The notes: generated from the letters alone by a model not told the origin. Numbered from the stretch's first letter, positions 1 through 6,769 are shown. The stretch is DNA of 11,315 bases from CAUZJO01 sp963580245 (GCA_963580245.1 CAUZJO010000152.1:1-11315); one strand, 5' to 3'. Numbers and translations: made by a program.

Positions 1-888
1 CGCATCAGCGACATGGGCGGCGATGGGAATACCGCGTTGGACGCCTACGAGCCCAGCGTCGCCTACAACGCCACCAACAATCTATACCTGGTGGTTTGGT
101 ATGGCGACGACGACACGGCGCCGCTTGTTGACCACGAGTACGAAATCTTCGGTCAACTCCTGACGGCGGCGGGCGCCGAGACGGGACCCAACGATTTCCG
201 CATCAGCGATATGGGGGCCGACGGGAATACCGCGTATGACGCCTACGATGCCAGCGTCGCCTATAACAGCACAGACAACGAATTCCTCGTGGTTTGGCGG
301 GGCGATGACGACACCGGATCGCTGGTCGACGAAGAGTACGAAATTTATGGTCAACTGATCGACGGGGCGACGGGGGCGGAGATCGGATCGGACATCCGCA
401 TCAGCGACATGGGGGCGACCGACGGCAGCGGCGCCTTCGTGACTTTAGATCCGGCCGTCGCCTACAACGCCACCAACAATCTATACCTGGTGGTTTGGGA
501 GGGCGACGACGACACGGCGCCGCTTGTTAACGGCGAGACGGAGATTTTCGGTCAACTCCTGACGGCGGCCGGCGCCGAGACGGGAACCAACGATTTCCGC
601 ATCAGCGACATGGGGACCGATGGGGATCCGTTCTATGACGCCTACGACCCGGACGTGGCCTATAACAGCACGGACAACGAATTCCTCGTGGTTTGGGAGG
701 GCGATGACGACACCGGGTCGCTGGCCAACGGGGAGTACGAAATTTATGCTCAACTGATCGACGGGGCGACGGGGGCGGAGATCGGCCCCGACGAACGTAT
801 CAGCGATATGGGAGCGACGGACGGAAGCTCCAGTTTTGACGCCGCTCGCCCCAAAGTTTCGTACAATGCCACCGATAACGTCTACCTG
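1..888 (+). repeat. Tandem coding repeat: four full units and one partial, in a 399-bp dimeric higher-order array
   Basis: Units start at 1, 199, 397, 598 and 796, giving lengths of 66, 66, 67 and 66 codons plus a partial unit ending near 888. They alternate in two types. Type A (units 1, 3, 5) carries NATxN and, where complete, TAPLV and LLTAAGAETG. Type B (units 2, 4) carries NSTDNEFLVVW, TGSL and LIDGATGAEIG. Same-type units are nearly identical at the DNA level over long stretches (for example around 70-110 and 469-509) and lie 399 bp apart. This indicates recent duplication or homogenisation of an A-B pair. Confidence 0.85.
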
Positions 889-1605
889 TGCGCCGTCTCA
901 GGCCCGATCTCAGCATCACCCGCGCGGCCATTCTCGTGCTCTTGGCATGTGCGGCGAGGGTTGCCTCGTGTCAGGGCGAGGGCGAGACGATCACGATCAT
1001 GCTGCCGGGCGACGTGCCGCTGGAGATGCTCCCCATCCCTGCGGGGAGTTTTCAGATGGGGTCGGATGACACCGAGTCCCGAGTTGATTGAAGAGGAGGA
1101 AGGGAAGATGCGAAATCCAGTTTGTTCGAGAGGTGCAATCATCGGGTACCTGATGATGCTAGGCGCGGCGGTTTTTACTCAGAATCCCGTGTTTGCCCAA
1201 TGCCCTACCGGAGTGCCAGTTTGTGTAATCATTGAGGATAATTTCAGTGACCTCGCCGGCCAAATGCCGTCACCCGGCATTGCGCCCAACACCAGTCCGC
1301 CGTGGACCTTCAATGCGGCGCCCCCATCAAGGTTGTTCAATAACTACGATGGAACATCGACGCTGATCATGCCGATGGAACCGGGCGGGGGGAATGATCA
1401 GGTGATTGACACCCCTGTCGATATACTCGCAGGAGGAGAATACGCGTTCATCGCCGTGTTCACTTACCCCGGCAACCAACCTGGCCAGGGCGGTGATCAG
1501 CAGCTCGGATTCGCCGGAAGCGGCGGAATGCCCTGGCAGGGCGTGCTCAATGGCGTCTCCAATCAACGGGGTTTTTATCTCACGGGTGGGGGCATCGGGT
1601 TTTAG
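1..1605 (+). CDS. Acidic tandem-repeat protein, 5'-truncated by the window; real homology ends near 888
   Basis: The frame is open from the first base, so the gene begins upstream of the window. Up to about position 888 it encodes repeats of about 66 residues, each opening with RISDMG, followed by VAYN, LVVW, GDDDT and EIxGQL. The repeats look like beta-rich extracellular units, possibly propeller blades; the Asp clusters could bind calcium (inference). In the fifth repeat the expected YLVVW becomes YLCAVSG and homology stops. From 888 to 1107 the same frame reads arginine- and serine-rich nonsense, because the sequence there encodes an FGE N-terminus in another frame. It then runs in frame into the signal peptide of the next gene and stops at TAG 1603-1605. 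A literal gene caller would report one fusion protein; I think it is an accident of the junctions. The C-terminus and true stop of the repeat protein are missing. Function unknown; a large secreted surface protein is likely. Confidence 0.6.
   Translation, partial: RISDMGGDGNTALDAYEPSVAYNATNNLYLVVWYGDDDTAPLVDHEYEIFGQLLTAAGAETGPNDFRISDMGADGNTAYDAYDASVAYNSTDNEFLVVWRGDDDTGSLVDEEYEIYGQLIDGATGAEIGSDIRISDMGATDGSGAFVTLDPAVAYNATNNLYLVVWEGDDDTAPLVNGETEIFGQLLTAAGAETGTNDFRISDMGTDGDPFYDAYDPDVAYNSTDNEFLVVWEGDDDTGSLANGEYEIYAQLIDGATGAEIGPDERISDMGATDGSSSFDAARPKVSYNATDNVYLCAVSGPISASPARPFSCSWHVRRGLPRVRARARRSRSCCRATCRWRCSPSLRGVFRWGRMTPSPELIEEEEGKMRNPVCSRGAIIGYLMMLGAAVFTQNPVFAQCPTGVPVCVIIEDNFSDLAGQMPSPGIAPNTSPPWTFNAAPPSRLFNNYDGTSTLIMPMEPGGGNDQVIDTPVDILAGGEYAFIAVFTYPGNQPGQGGDQQLGFAGSGGMPWQGVLNGVSNQRGFYLTGGGIGF
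888..1091 (+). pseudogene. N-terminal fragment of an FGE-sulfatase-domain lipoprotein
   Basis: Read from GTG at 888, this gives 67 residues: a basic N-terminus (MRRLRP), a hydrophobic stretch (AAILVLLACAA) and a lipobox-like VASC (Cys28). Then comes ITIMLPGDVPLEMLPIPAGS followed by FQMGS, the hallmark opening of the formylglycine-generating-enzyme/sulfatase-modifying domain (PF03781). That domain normally runs well over 200 residues. Here it stops at TGA (1089-1091) after SRVD, so the catalytic core is absent. The fragment begins exactly where the repeat gene breaks off; the start codon itself may be a junction product (ATG turned into GTG). It ends directly against the ribosome-binding site of the next gene. 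No ribosome-binding site of its own is apparent. It is most likely a remnant; a free secreted peptide is a remote alternative. Confidence 0.7.
1092..1107 (+). promoter_or_regulatory. Strong Shine-Dalgarno tract for the gene starting at 1108
   Basis: The tract AGAGGAGGAAGGGAAG lies immediately before ATG 1108. It contains AGGAGG and AAGG at usable spacing and supports 1108 as the authentic start of the following secreted protein, even though the upstream frame is formally open through it. Confidence 0.7.
1108..1605 (+). CDS. Secreted multidomain beta-helix protein, N-terminal part up to an in-frame TAG
   Basis: Starting at ATG 1108 behind a strong Shine-Dalgarno, the protein opens with a Sec signal peptide (MRNPVCSRGAIIGYLMMLGA, cleavage likely after VFA). 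A jelly-roll-like domain begins at about residue 35 (EDNFSDLAG, SPPWTF). At codon 166 the frame meets TAG. The next codons in the same frame (DDLAGPNGGEKLTF) continue seamlessly into the open frame that runs to 3558. This is therefore a single nonsense codon in one gene of about 816 codons, not a gene boundary. Taken literally, a 165-residue secreted half-domain would be made. A sequencing error, a true nonsense mutation or stop-codon readthrough are all possible. The domain resembles the two halves of the protein at 3770-5440. Confidence 0.65.
   Translation: MRNPVCSRGAIIGYLMMLGAAVFTQNPVFAQCPTGVPVCVIIEDNFSDLAGQMPSPGIAPNTSPPWTFNAAPPSRLFNNYDGTSTLIMPMEPGGGNDQVIDTPVDILAGGEYAFIAVFTYPGNQPGQGGDQQLGFAGSGGMPWQGVLNGVSNQRGFYLTGGGIGF
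1603..1605 (+). other. In-frame TAG interrupting the gene 1108-3558
   Basis: The codons around the stop are TTT TAG GAT. Both sides lie in frame 1 and belong to one domain, so no insertion or deletion is needed to explain it. One substitution restores sense: for example CAG (Gln), TGG (Trp), TAC or TAT (Tyr), GAG (Glu) or AAG (Lys). The gene's own terminal codon is also TAG (3556-3558), with TAA three codons later. Confidence 0.9.
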
Positions 1606-1647
1606 GATGACCTCGCCGGACCCAATGGTGGAGAGAAACTGACGTTT

Positions 1648-3558
1648 GTGGGTCCTGGAATCCTACAGGTTGGCGTGGTGCAAAGCCTAATGATCAGGGT
1701 AGACGCAGTCGGTGCCATCACGCCGTGGTATTTTGATGGGGACCTGCGTGACCCGGAGAGCAACTCCTGGGTTGAACTCACGGAACGCAACGACCCTTTC
1801 GGCGATCAGTCGCCGGATTTGTTCATGATGCCTCGCGGTCCGAATTTCATGGGTGTGCAGCATTTTTACGTGGTGCCTGACCGGACAGGCCATACCTTCG
1901 ATCTTGATTATATCGCCTTGTTTGGTCTGAACTCGATGATACCGACGCACACACCGACACCGACACCGACGCCGACGCCCACACCCCCTCCAGTCTTTTT
2001 TGACCATTCGACCGTATCGATTCAAGGTCTTGTTCAAACCTCGACAGGCATGCCCATCGTTGGAACCCATGCGTACCGAGTCCGTTTCTTCGATGGGGAA
2101 TTCAGTGCAAATCAACTCGGTTCCGACATCAATGGATCCATAGCGTTGACATCCGAAGGACGATTCAACATCACCGTGTCACCCCCCGGTGAGATTCATG
2201 AATCCGTGGAGGTGTGGTACGAACTTTACCTTGACACGAACGACAACGGCATCGATTCGGAAGACCTATTTTCCGACAGAATCCGGGTTCATTCCGTTCC
2301 CTTTGCCCAACGGGCCGAAGAAGCCTCGAGTTTAGACTGGAACAACATTGCCGATGTCCCGCCTGGATTCGCCGATGGCATTGATGACACGGGAGGAGGC
2401 GCAGGCCTCCTTACGGGAGTCCATGACGTGAAGGATTTCGGCGCAGTCGCCGACTGTCAGTTCATCACCAGTGCGTCGATCAGCGCAGGGAGTCAGATTC
2501 TTTCCACCGCGTCCAATCGTTTTGTTGCCGGGGACGTGGGTAAGGCGATCGTTGTCGCAAATGCGGGAGTTTCGGGCGCGAATCTCGTCACAACCATCGC
2601 GGACTTTGTCGACGGAGGCCAGGTTGTCCTGAGCGACGCCGCATCCTCGAATGCCAACTTCACGCCGGTTCAGTGGGGAACCGACAACACCGTGGCGATC
2701 AATAACGCCATCGCCGGCTTGACGGCCGGCGGCACGGTCTGGCTCGGACCGGGCTATTTCATGGTCAGCTCGATTAACATGACCGACGCTGATTCCGTCA
2801 ACCTCGTCGGCGCCGCCTGGGGAATCAACGGGCCAGATCGCGGAACCGTGCTCATTCCCATAGACGGCAATTTCCCCGTGTTGGATTTAACGGGATCGGG
2901 AGGCGTCAAGATTGAGAACGTGCAGATCGGCGCGACCCGCTCACCGGTCACGGGTCGTGCGGGGATTTTGTCGGCGCAAATTGCCGGCGACGCCGGATCC
3001 TCCCTCATCACCCTCGAGCGCGTGTTTATCACCGGGAGGTGGAGCTCGGCAGCCCTTTATGTCTACGGCATCGGGGACAGCAGCATCTGGGACTGCGCTT
3101 TTTGGAACTTTAACGATAGCAAATACCCGATGTATTTCGGGCGTGACAATATTGACAACGTTGCCTCGCGCTATCAGACGATCGCGACCGGCGGCGTGCC
3201 TTGCGGCAACTGGTACATCGCGAAATTCGAGGCGCACAATTTCAGAGCCCAGGGACCGAGCACGGGCTCGGCCATCCGCATGCGCGGTGTCGGAGCCATG
3301 AACTTTATGGCGGGTCTGATCGACAGCTCTTCGGTCAACGGCAACATCTCCGCCGAGGTATCCAATAACGGCACCCCGAGCGGCCATACGACCTTCACGG
3401 GCTGCACGTTTTACACGGAAGGTGATACGAAACCGGTGCACAGCATCAACGTGCCGAGTGGAACATTCATCGGGGTCACCATCATTCATCCCAGGTTTAC
3501 GACCTCCGGATCGATTGTAAACGGATCGATCACCTACGAGAGTTTCCAGACGCCATAG
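1648..3558 (+). CDS. Secreted multidomain protein, C-terminal part with pectate-lyase-3 right-handed beta-helix
   Basis: The homologous frame begins right after the TAG at 1606; GTG 1648 is only the first formal start. It has no well-placed Shine-Dalgarno and no signal peptide, so independent expression is unlikely. Numbered on the full 816-codon gene, the order is: the rest of the jelly-roll-like domain, ending FDLDYIALFG; a Thr-Pro linker at about 279-295; a beta domain at about 296-437 with VPFAQRAEEASSLDW and GFADGIDD, a motif I associate with secreted fibre-like proteins; then a pectate_lyase_3-type domain (PF12708) from about 438. The last opens VKDFGAVAD and continues DNTVAINNAIAGLTAGGTVW and GPGYFMVSS. 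Such beta-helices bind or cleave polysaccharides, as in pectinases and phage tailspikes. Catalytic residues are not assignable by eye, so lyase activity is unproven. The gene runs convergent to the minus-strand genes that follow. Confidence 0.75.
   Translation: MGPGILQVGVVQSLMIRVDAVGAITPWYFDGDLRDPESNSWVELTERNDPFGDQSPDLFMMPRGPNFMGVQHFYVVPDRTGHTFDLDYIALFGLNSMIPTHTPTPTPTPTPTPPPVFFDHSTVSIQGLVQTSTGMPIVGTHAYRVRFFDGEFSANQLGSDINGSIALTSEGRFNITVSPPGEIHESVEVWYELYLDTNDNGIDSEDLFSDRIRVHSVPFAQRAEEASSLDWNNIADVPPGFADGIDDTGGGAGLLTGVHDVKDFGAVADCQFITSASISAGSQILSTASNRFVAGDVGKAIVVANAGVSGANLVTTIADFVDGGQVVLSDAASSNANFTPVQWGTDNTVAINNAIAGLTAGGTVWLGPGYFMVSSINMTDADSVNLVGAAWGINGPDRGTVLIPIDGNFPVLDLTGSGGVKIENVQIGATRSPVTGRAGILSAQIAGDAGSSLITLERVFITGRWSSAALYVYGIGDSSIWDCAFWNFNDSKYPMYFGRDNIDNVASRYQTIATGGVPCGNWYIAKFEAHNFRAQGPSTGSAIRMRGVGAMNFMAGLIDSSSVNGNISAEVSNNGTPSGHTTFTGCTFYTEGDTKPVHSINVPSGTFIGVTIIHPRFTTSGSIVNGSITYESFQTP
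1942..1992 (+). repeat. Thr-Pro linker-coding microsatellite
   Basis: A degenerate CCGACA/CCGACG hexamer run encodes a PTHTPTPTP-type linker. This is a flexible spacer between extracellular domains and is prone to in-frame length change. Confidence 0.85.
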
Positions 3559-3561
3559 TCG

Positions 3562-3705
3562 CTATAAGCTTTGAATCTCCACGATGTCGTATTGTTCAAT
3601 CATACCCTCAATGGGCATTCCAGTCAACAGAATTTCACTCCGATCGGGCTCAAAATCGGGCATACACGGCCCGATGATCGACGGTTGTGAGTTTCTCTCC
3701 GCCAT
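3562..3705 (-). CDS. Candidate 47-residue small protein of unknown function
   Basis: On the minus strand, ATG at 3705-3703 opens a 47-codon frame ending in TAG at 3564-3562. A Shine-Dalgarno-like AAGAAGGTGG lies just upstream. The product starts MAERNSQPSIIGP and ends MIEQYDIVEIQSL. It is acidic, has several methionines and one cysteine, and carries no signal peptide or membrane segment. It lies 64 bp downstream of the 556-residue gene on the same strand, so it could be co-transcribed. Its stop is 3 bp from the convergent stop at 3558. I recognise no family. It could be the decayed tail of a longer gene or a chance ORF; the ribosome-binding site and position are the only support. Confidence 0.35.
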   Translation of the reverse strand: MAERNSQPSIIGPCMPDFEPDRSEILLTGMPIEGMIEQYDIVEIQSL

Positions 3706-3769
3706 ACCACCTTCTTTCTATTGGAAAATCTTCGGTTAGGGCGATATTGGATCAACCTCCTGATACAGG

Positions 3770-5440
3770 TCAGTTTTCGGTCAGGCCGTAGCGATAATGA
3801 ATATAATCGATCAGGTATTGCTGGTAGATCGGGTAGCTGACGAGCTGATCCTCGGGCCAGCGCTTCGCCGAGGCGTTCCAGGCGATAAAGTGCATGCTGG
3901 CGACCGGTCCGATCCCATCGGGCAGTCCCGAAATCCTTGAAAAATGCCAGCAGTCGTCATCCTCGCCGCGAAACGCCACGCGCACGCGCCGGTCGTCGAT
4001 GAACTGGATCAACATGCGTAGCGGCCGCGAATTGAACGTGCTTTGCGGCGGTTCGGGATCGAATTCGATGGGGAAAGCCGGACTCGCCATATAATCGAAG
4101 TAACCTTTGCGGCCGGTGCGCGGATCGTTATACACGCCAGGATACCAATAGCCGATCATGTTGTCGGCGGGGTCTTTGAGCCCGAAACCAAGATCGATAT
4201 CCCAGTTGAACGCGTCATCCGGAGGGATGAAGCTCATCTCGATTTCCCAGGGGGCCGGAAAGTCCGCCAGGCTCATCTCGCCCGGCGTGCCCCATGCGAA
4301 GCACTCGATGCTTTGACCCATTTTCGTAATCGTCAAGTATCCGGGATGCGAGGTCGTATCGACGCGCGAACCGTAAAGCTGATAACGCCCCATCCCCAGG
4401 TATCCCGGGATATCGAAGTCGGACGAGAAGTGCTCGAACTCCGAAGAGGCGAATGAGTTGAACACGCAGAAATTGACCAAGTGTTTGAGGTTGGGCAAGG
4501 GGGGCTCGGGGAGCGGTTGCGGGATGGCGACCCACTTGGAGTGCGATTCGCCCCCTTCGCGCGTTGTTCCCAGCAGAATCGAATCGGGACGCTCGACCGC
4601 GAGCGAGCGACACAGCACGTCCGGAATCCAGCGATCGCACGAGATGATCGGCCCGATCTCCCAGATGCCGGTCGCCTTTCCGTATAACTCCGCGAAGTCG
4701 ATCCACCGCATCCGGTAATCGACAACCGGATCGAACTTGACGCCGATGCCGATGCGCGTGGGGCCTTCGACAACGCACTGGAAGTAAACCTGCGATGTGG
4801 CCGATCCCTGATATTTCATGCCGTTGCCGACCTGCAGGTAAGTCATGCGCCAGTCGCCCATGACCGAATAGCCCAGGTCGCCGCGCCCCCACACTAGGAA
4901 CCGCTCGGGGTGAATGTCGGTGGTGTACTGGGGGAGGCCTGCGGTCACCTCGCCCGAGGCCCCCAGATGCACCAAGAGGAGTTGAACGTCGTGGGTGTCG
5001 GACGGACGCTGGGTGCGGTCTTCGGGCCAGTCGGACGGATCCGAAAACGTGACCGCCAGATTGAGGCCGAACGCGTAATTGATCTGTTTATCGGAATTGG
5101 CATGTCCCCCCAGCGCGTCCTGCGGCTGAATCATGCCGAGCTGGAAATACCAAGGCATCGGGTAATCGTCGAACCGGATCGGCTGGGGAAGGATTCCCTT
5201 GATATCCTGACCGTTGCCCTGCTGGCCGATGACGGCGACACCGGGAAACGATTGCGTGTCGATTTCGCAAACATTCCCGGCGGGCACGAAGACCCACGGC
5301 GAAACGTCGGCGTCCCCCTCGTTAAAGTGCTGGGTCAGGTCGGTGATGTTCTCGGGGAGCGCAAAAGTGTCTGGCGAAATGGTGAGGATCATGGCCGTAA
5401 TGCAAATGGCCAATCCGAGAGTGCGTCCGTGAATCGTCAT
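3770..5440 (-). CDS. Secreted protein with two duplicated jelly-roll-like domains, function unknown
   Basis: This 556-residue protein starts at ATG 5440-5438 behind AAGGAGGA at 4-base spacing. It has a signal peptide (MTIHGRTLGLAICITAMILT, cleavage near DTFA). I do not recognise a named family. An internal duplication is visible: residues 90-109 (FDDYPMPWYFQLGMIQPQDA) match 391-410 (LADFPAPWEIEMSFIPPDDA). Both are followed by an xFGL strand, and both halves end in a similar strand (RWIDFAELYG at 246-254; YLIDYIHYRYG at 542-552). A Pro-rich linker at about 305-318 separates the halves. The ending FDLDYIALFG in the upstream beta-helix protein suggests the same domain there. A concanavalin-A/LamG-like glycan-binding fold is my inference. 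Alternation of Trp, Phe and Tyr with Gly and Asp fits carbohydrate-binding beta-sandwiches. Stop is TGA. No clear promoter is seen. Confidence 0.75.
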   Translation of the reverse strand: MTIHGRTLGLAICITAMILTISPDTFALPENITDLTQHFNEGDADVSPWVFVPAGNVCEIDTQSFPGVAVIGQQGNGQDIKGILPQPIRFDDYPMPWYFQLGMIQPQDALGGHANSDKQINYAFGLNLAVTFSDPSDWPEDRTQRPSDTHDVQLLLVHLGASGEVTAGLPQYTTDIHPERFLVWGRGDLGYSVMGDWRMTYLQVGNGMKYQGSATSQVYFQCVVEGPTRIGIGVKFDPVVDYRMRWIDFAELYGKATGIWEIGPIISCDRWIPDVLCRSLAVERPDSILLGTTREGGESHSKWVAIPQPLPEPPLPNLKHLVNFCVFNSFASSEFEHFSSDFDIPGYLGMGRYQLYGSRVDTTSHPGYLTITKMGQSIECFAWGTPGEMSLADFPAPWEIEMSFIPPDDAFNWDIDLGFGLKDPADNMIGYWYPGVYNDPRTGRKGYFDYMASPAFPIEFDPEPPQSTFNSRPLRMLIQFIDDRRVRVAFRGEDDDCWHFSRISGLPDGIGPVASMHFIAWNASAKRWPEDQLVSYPIYQQYLIDYIHYRYGLTEN

Positions 5441-5785
5441 GGGTTCCTCCTTGGTCTTTCATCTGCGACATATTCCACGGTTTTGACTATATGGCTATTC
5501 TGCGGGGACCGGCGGCGGGGCGGATGGCGGGCTGCCGAACTCCACGGTGAGAACTACGTTCTCGCGCTTGTGACTCGTGCGATGTCAGATCAAGTATGCA
5601 TCAGTTTCTTATGGAACCCCTCAGAAAAAGTGAGCAGAGGGAGCTTAGGAATTGAGCCCATGAGTTATCGATTGACATTCTCGACCCGTGATTTGAGCCA
5701 GGCACAAAAATAAATAATAAAAAACCGCCGCGTGGGCCAGTAGTTTCCAGAAATTCATCCCCGCCGCGGCCGCACCTCTTGGCGG
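5441..5785. other. Intergenic region between the secreted-protein gene and the isomerase gene
   Basis: It holds the ribosome-binding site of the 3770-5440 gene (TCCTCCTT at 5445-5452 on the plus strand) and, at its far end, the probable terminator of the isomerase gene. On the minus strand TATAGT occurs at 5486-5491 but lacks a matching -35 hexamer. I see no gene or RNA here. Confidence 0.5.
5706..5770 (-). terminator. Probable intrinsic terminator of the isomerase gene
   Basis: Read on the minus strand just after the TGA of the isomerase, GCCGCG (5770-5765) pairs with CGCGGC (5732-5727). GG and then a T-rich tract (TTTTTTATTATTTATTTTTG, 5724-5705) follow. The loop is long (about 32 bases), which weakens the call, but the T-tract is striking for this GC-rich sequence. 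Confidence 0.4.
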
Positions 5786-6706
5786 TCATGCCCCGTAGAT
5801 TCTTCGTTCCTCATCCACGATGGCCTCTATATCCTTCAGAAACCGGAGCTGTTGGCCAAGCACGGTCTTCAGGTCGGGTCGATCCGCCGCGTCGCCCTGT
5901 TTTTGAAAGACGTTCTGAGAAATCACGGGCGCGTAAAGCGTCACGTATCCGTCAAAACCGCACGCCTTGAGCGTTCGGATGATGGCCTTGTAGTCGGCGT
6001 GTCCCGTTCCCAGCAGATAATGGTTGGTCTCGTTCATGTGGACAACCTTGATCCGATCTCCCGCGGCCCGAAGGGCATCGGTAACCGACGCCTCCGAGAT
6101 GTTCATGTGGAAGATATCGGGCTGGATCGCCAAATTGTCGAAACCCGATTCATCGATCAGACCGATCGCGTCATGAACGCTCGTCAGGATGCCCGGCAGC
6201 GCTTCATACAGATTCAACGGCTCAAGCAGGATCGTGATCCCGCGGGCGGCGCCGTATTCACAGATCGTCGCCAGAGACTCGGCGAAATTCCGTCGCAGCG
6301 TCGCGATCGGGGCTTTCGGAAACGGCACCTCGGGCACGGGCGGCTGCGCCGCGCAAATGTTGAAGAACTCCGCTCCAAGCACGGCGGCTAGGTCGATTGC
6401 CGTCCGGGCATAGTCGATCCCTCGCCGCCGGGTCTGCTCGTCCATGCTGGTCAGGTCCCGGTCCTCCCCCGAATGGAGATAGCCCCATTGCCCCATGACC
6501 TCGGGCACGACCAGCCCCACCGACTCCAGGACGGGCCGGATGGATTCCGCGTCAAGTCCTTCAACGGGCAGATCGGCCCCGTCATACCCCGCGCCCTTGA
6601 TCGCGCCGAGGACTTGCTCCGGATCGGTCAGGACATCGTACCCCGTCCACGCGAGCGTGGGGCATGCAACCGAATACTTAAAACTTATCTCTTTCGACTT
6701 TGTCAT
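5786..6706 (-). CDS. Xylose-isomerase-like TIM-barrel sugar isomerase/epimerase
   Basis: A 306-residue cytoplasmic protein of the AP_endonuc_2/xylose-isomerase-like barrel family (PF01261), which interconverts sugars or related polyols using a divalent metal. Visible signatures are GYDGADLPVEG (40-50), ILLEPLN with Glu162, IQPDIFHMNISE with Asp197 and His200, VVHMNETN with His223, and GTGHADY (233-239). The fourth usual ligand, a Glu in a GYxxxE context near the C-terminus, seems absent: the aligned segment reads GFDGYVTLYAPV (250-261). The substrate cannot be told from sequence. Length is normal for the family. The start at 6706 lies 16 bases from an AAGGAG; an in-frame ATT four codons earlier would be better spaced. 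A sigma70 promoter precedes it, and it is transcribed divergently from the glycosidase gene, suggesting shared control of glycan use. Confidence 0.85.
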   Translation of the reverse strand: MTKSKEISFKYSVACPTLAWTGYDVLTDPEQVLGAIKGAGYDGADLPVEGLDAESIRPVLESVGLVVPEVMGQWGYLHSGEDRDLTSMDEQTRRRGIDYARTAIDLAAVLGAEFFNICAAQPPVPEVPFPKAPIATLRRNFAESLATICEYGAARGITILLEPLNLYEALPGILTSVHDAIGLIDESGFDNLAIQPDIFHMNISEASVTDALRAAGDRIKVVHMNETNHYLLGTGHADYKAIIRTLKACGFDGYVTLYAPVISQNVFQKQGDAADRPDLKTVLGQQLRFLKDIEAIVDEERRIYGA

Positions 6707-6740
6707 ATGGATTCCAATGCGTCTCCTTCAAGTTGGAAGT

Positions 6741-6769
6741 ATTATTAACCTCGCGGGTGGTTGAGTCAA
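6741..6769 (-). promoter_or_regulatory. Sigma70-type promoter of the isomerase gene
   Basis: On the minus strand, TTGACT (6769-6764) and AATAAT (6746-6741) are 17 bases apart, each matching 5 of 6 consensus positions. Transcription would begin near 6734, just ahead of the AAGGAG Shine-Dalgarno (6728-6723), giving a leader of roughly 28 bases. Confidence 0.6.

Noticed and set aside
1590..1650. Frameshift explanation for the split at 1603
   Set aside because: Both sides of the TAG are in the same frame and domain homology continues directly, so a substitution rather than an indel is required.
3747..3761. TTGGATCAACCTCCT resembling the 3' end of 16S rRNA (anti-Shine-Dalgarno)
   Set aside because: It has an extra base relative to the rRNA end and no neighbouring 16S sequence; probably chance.
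5672..5677. Perfect TTGACA on the plus strand
   Set aside because: No -10 hexamer at usable spacing and no plus-strand gene downstream.
4910..5713. A 267-codon plus-strand frame over the 5' half of the duplicated-domain gene
   Set aside because: Antisense shadow without Shine-Dalgarno support or recognisable motifs; the minus-strand gene explains the sequence.
5601..5789. A 62-codon minus-strand frame overlapping the isomerase stop by ATGA
   Set aside because: No Shine-Dalgarno of its own, it runs through the probable terminator and T-tract, and the sequence looks non-protein-like.
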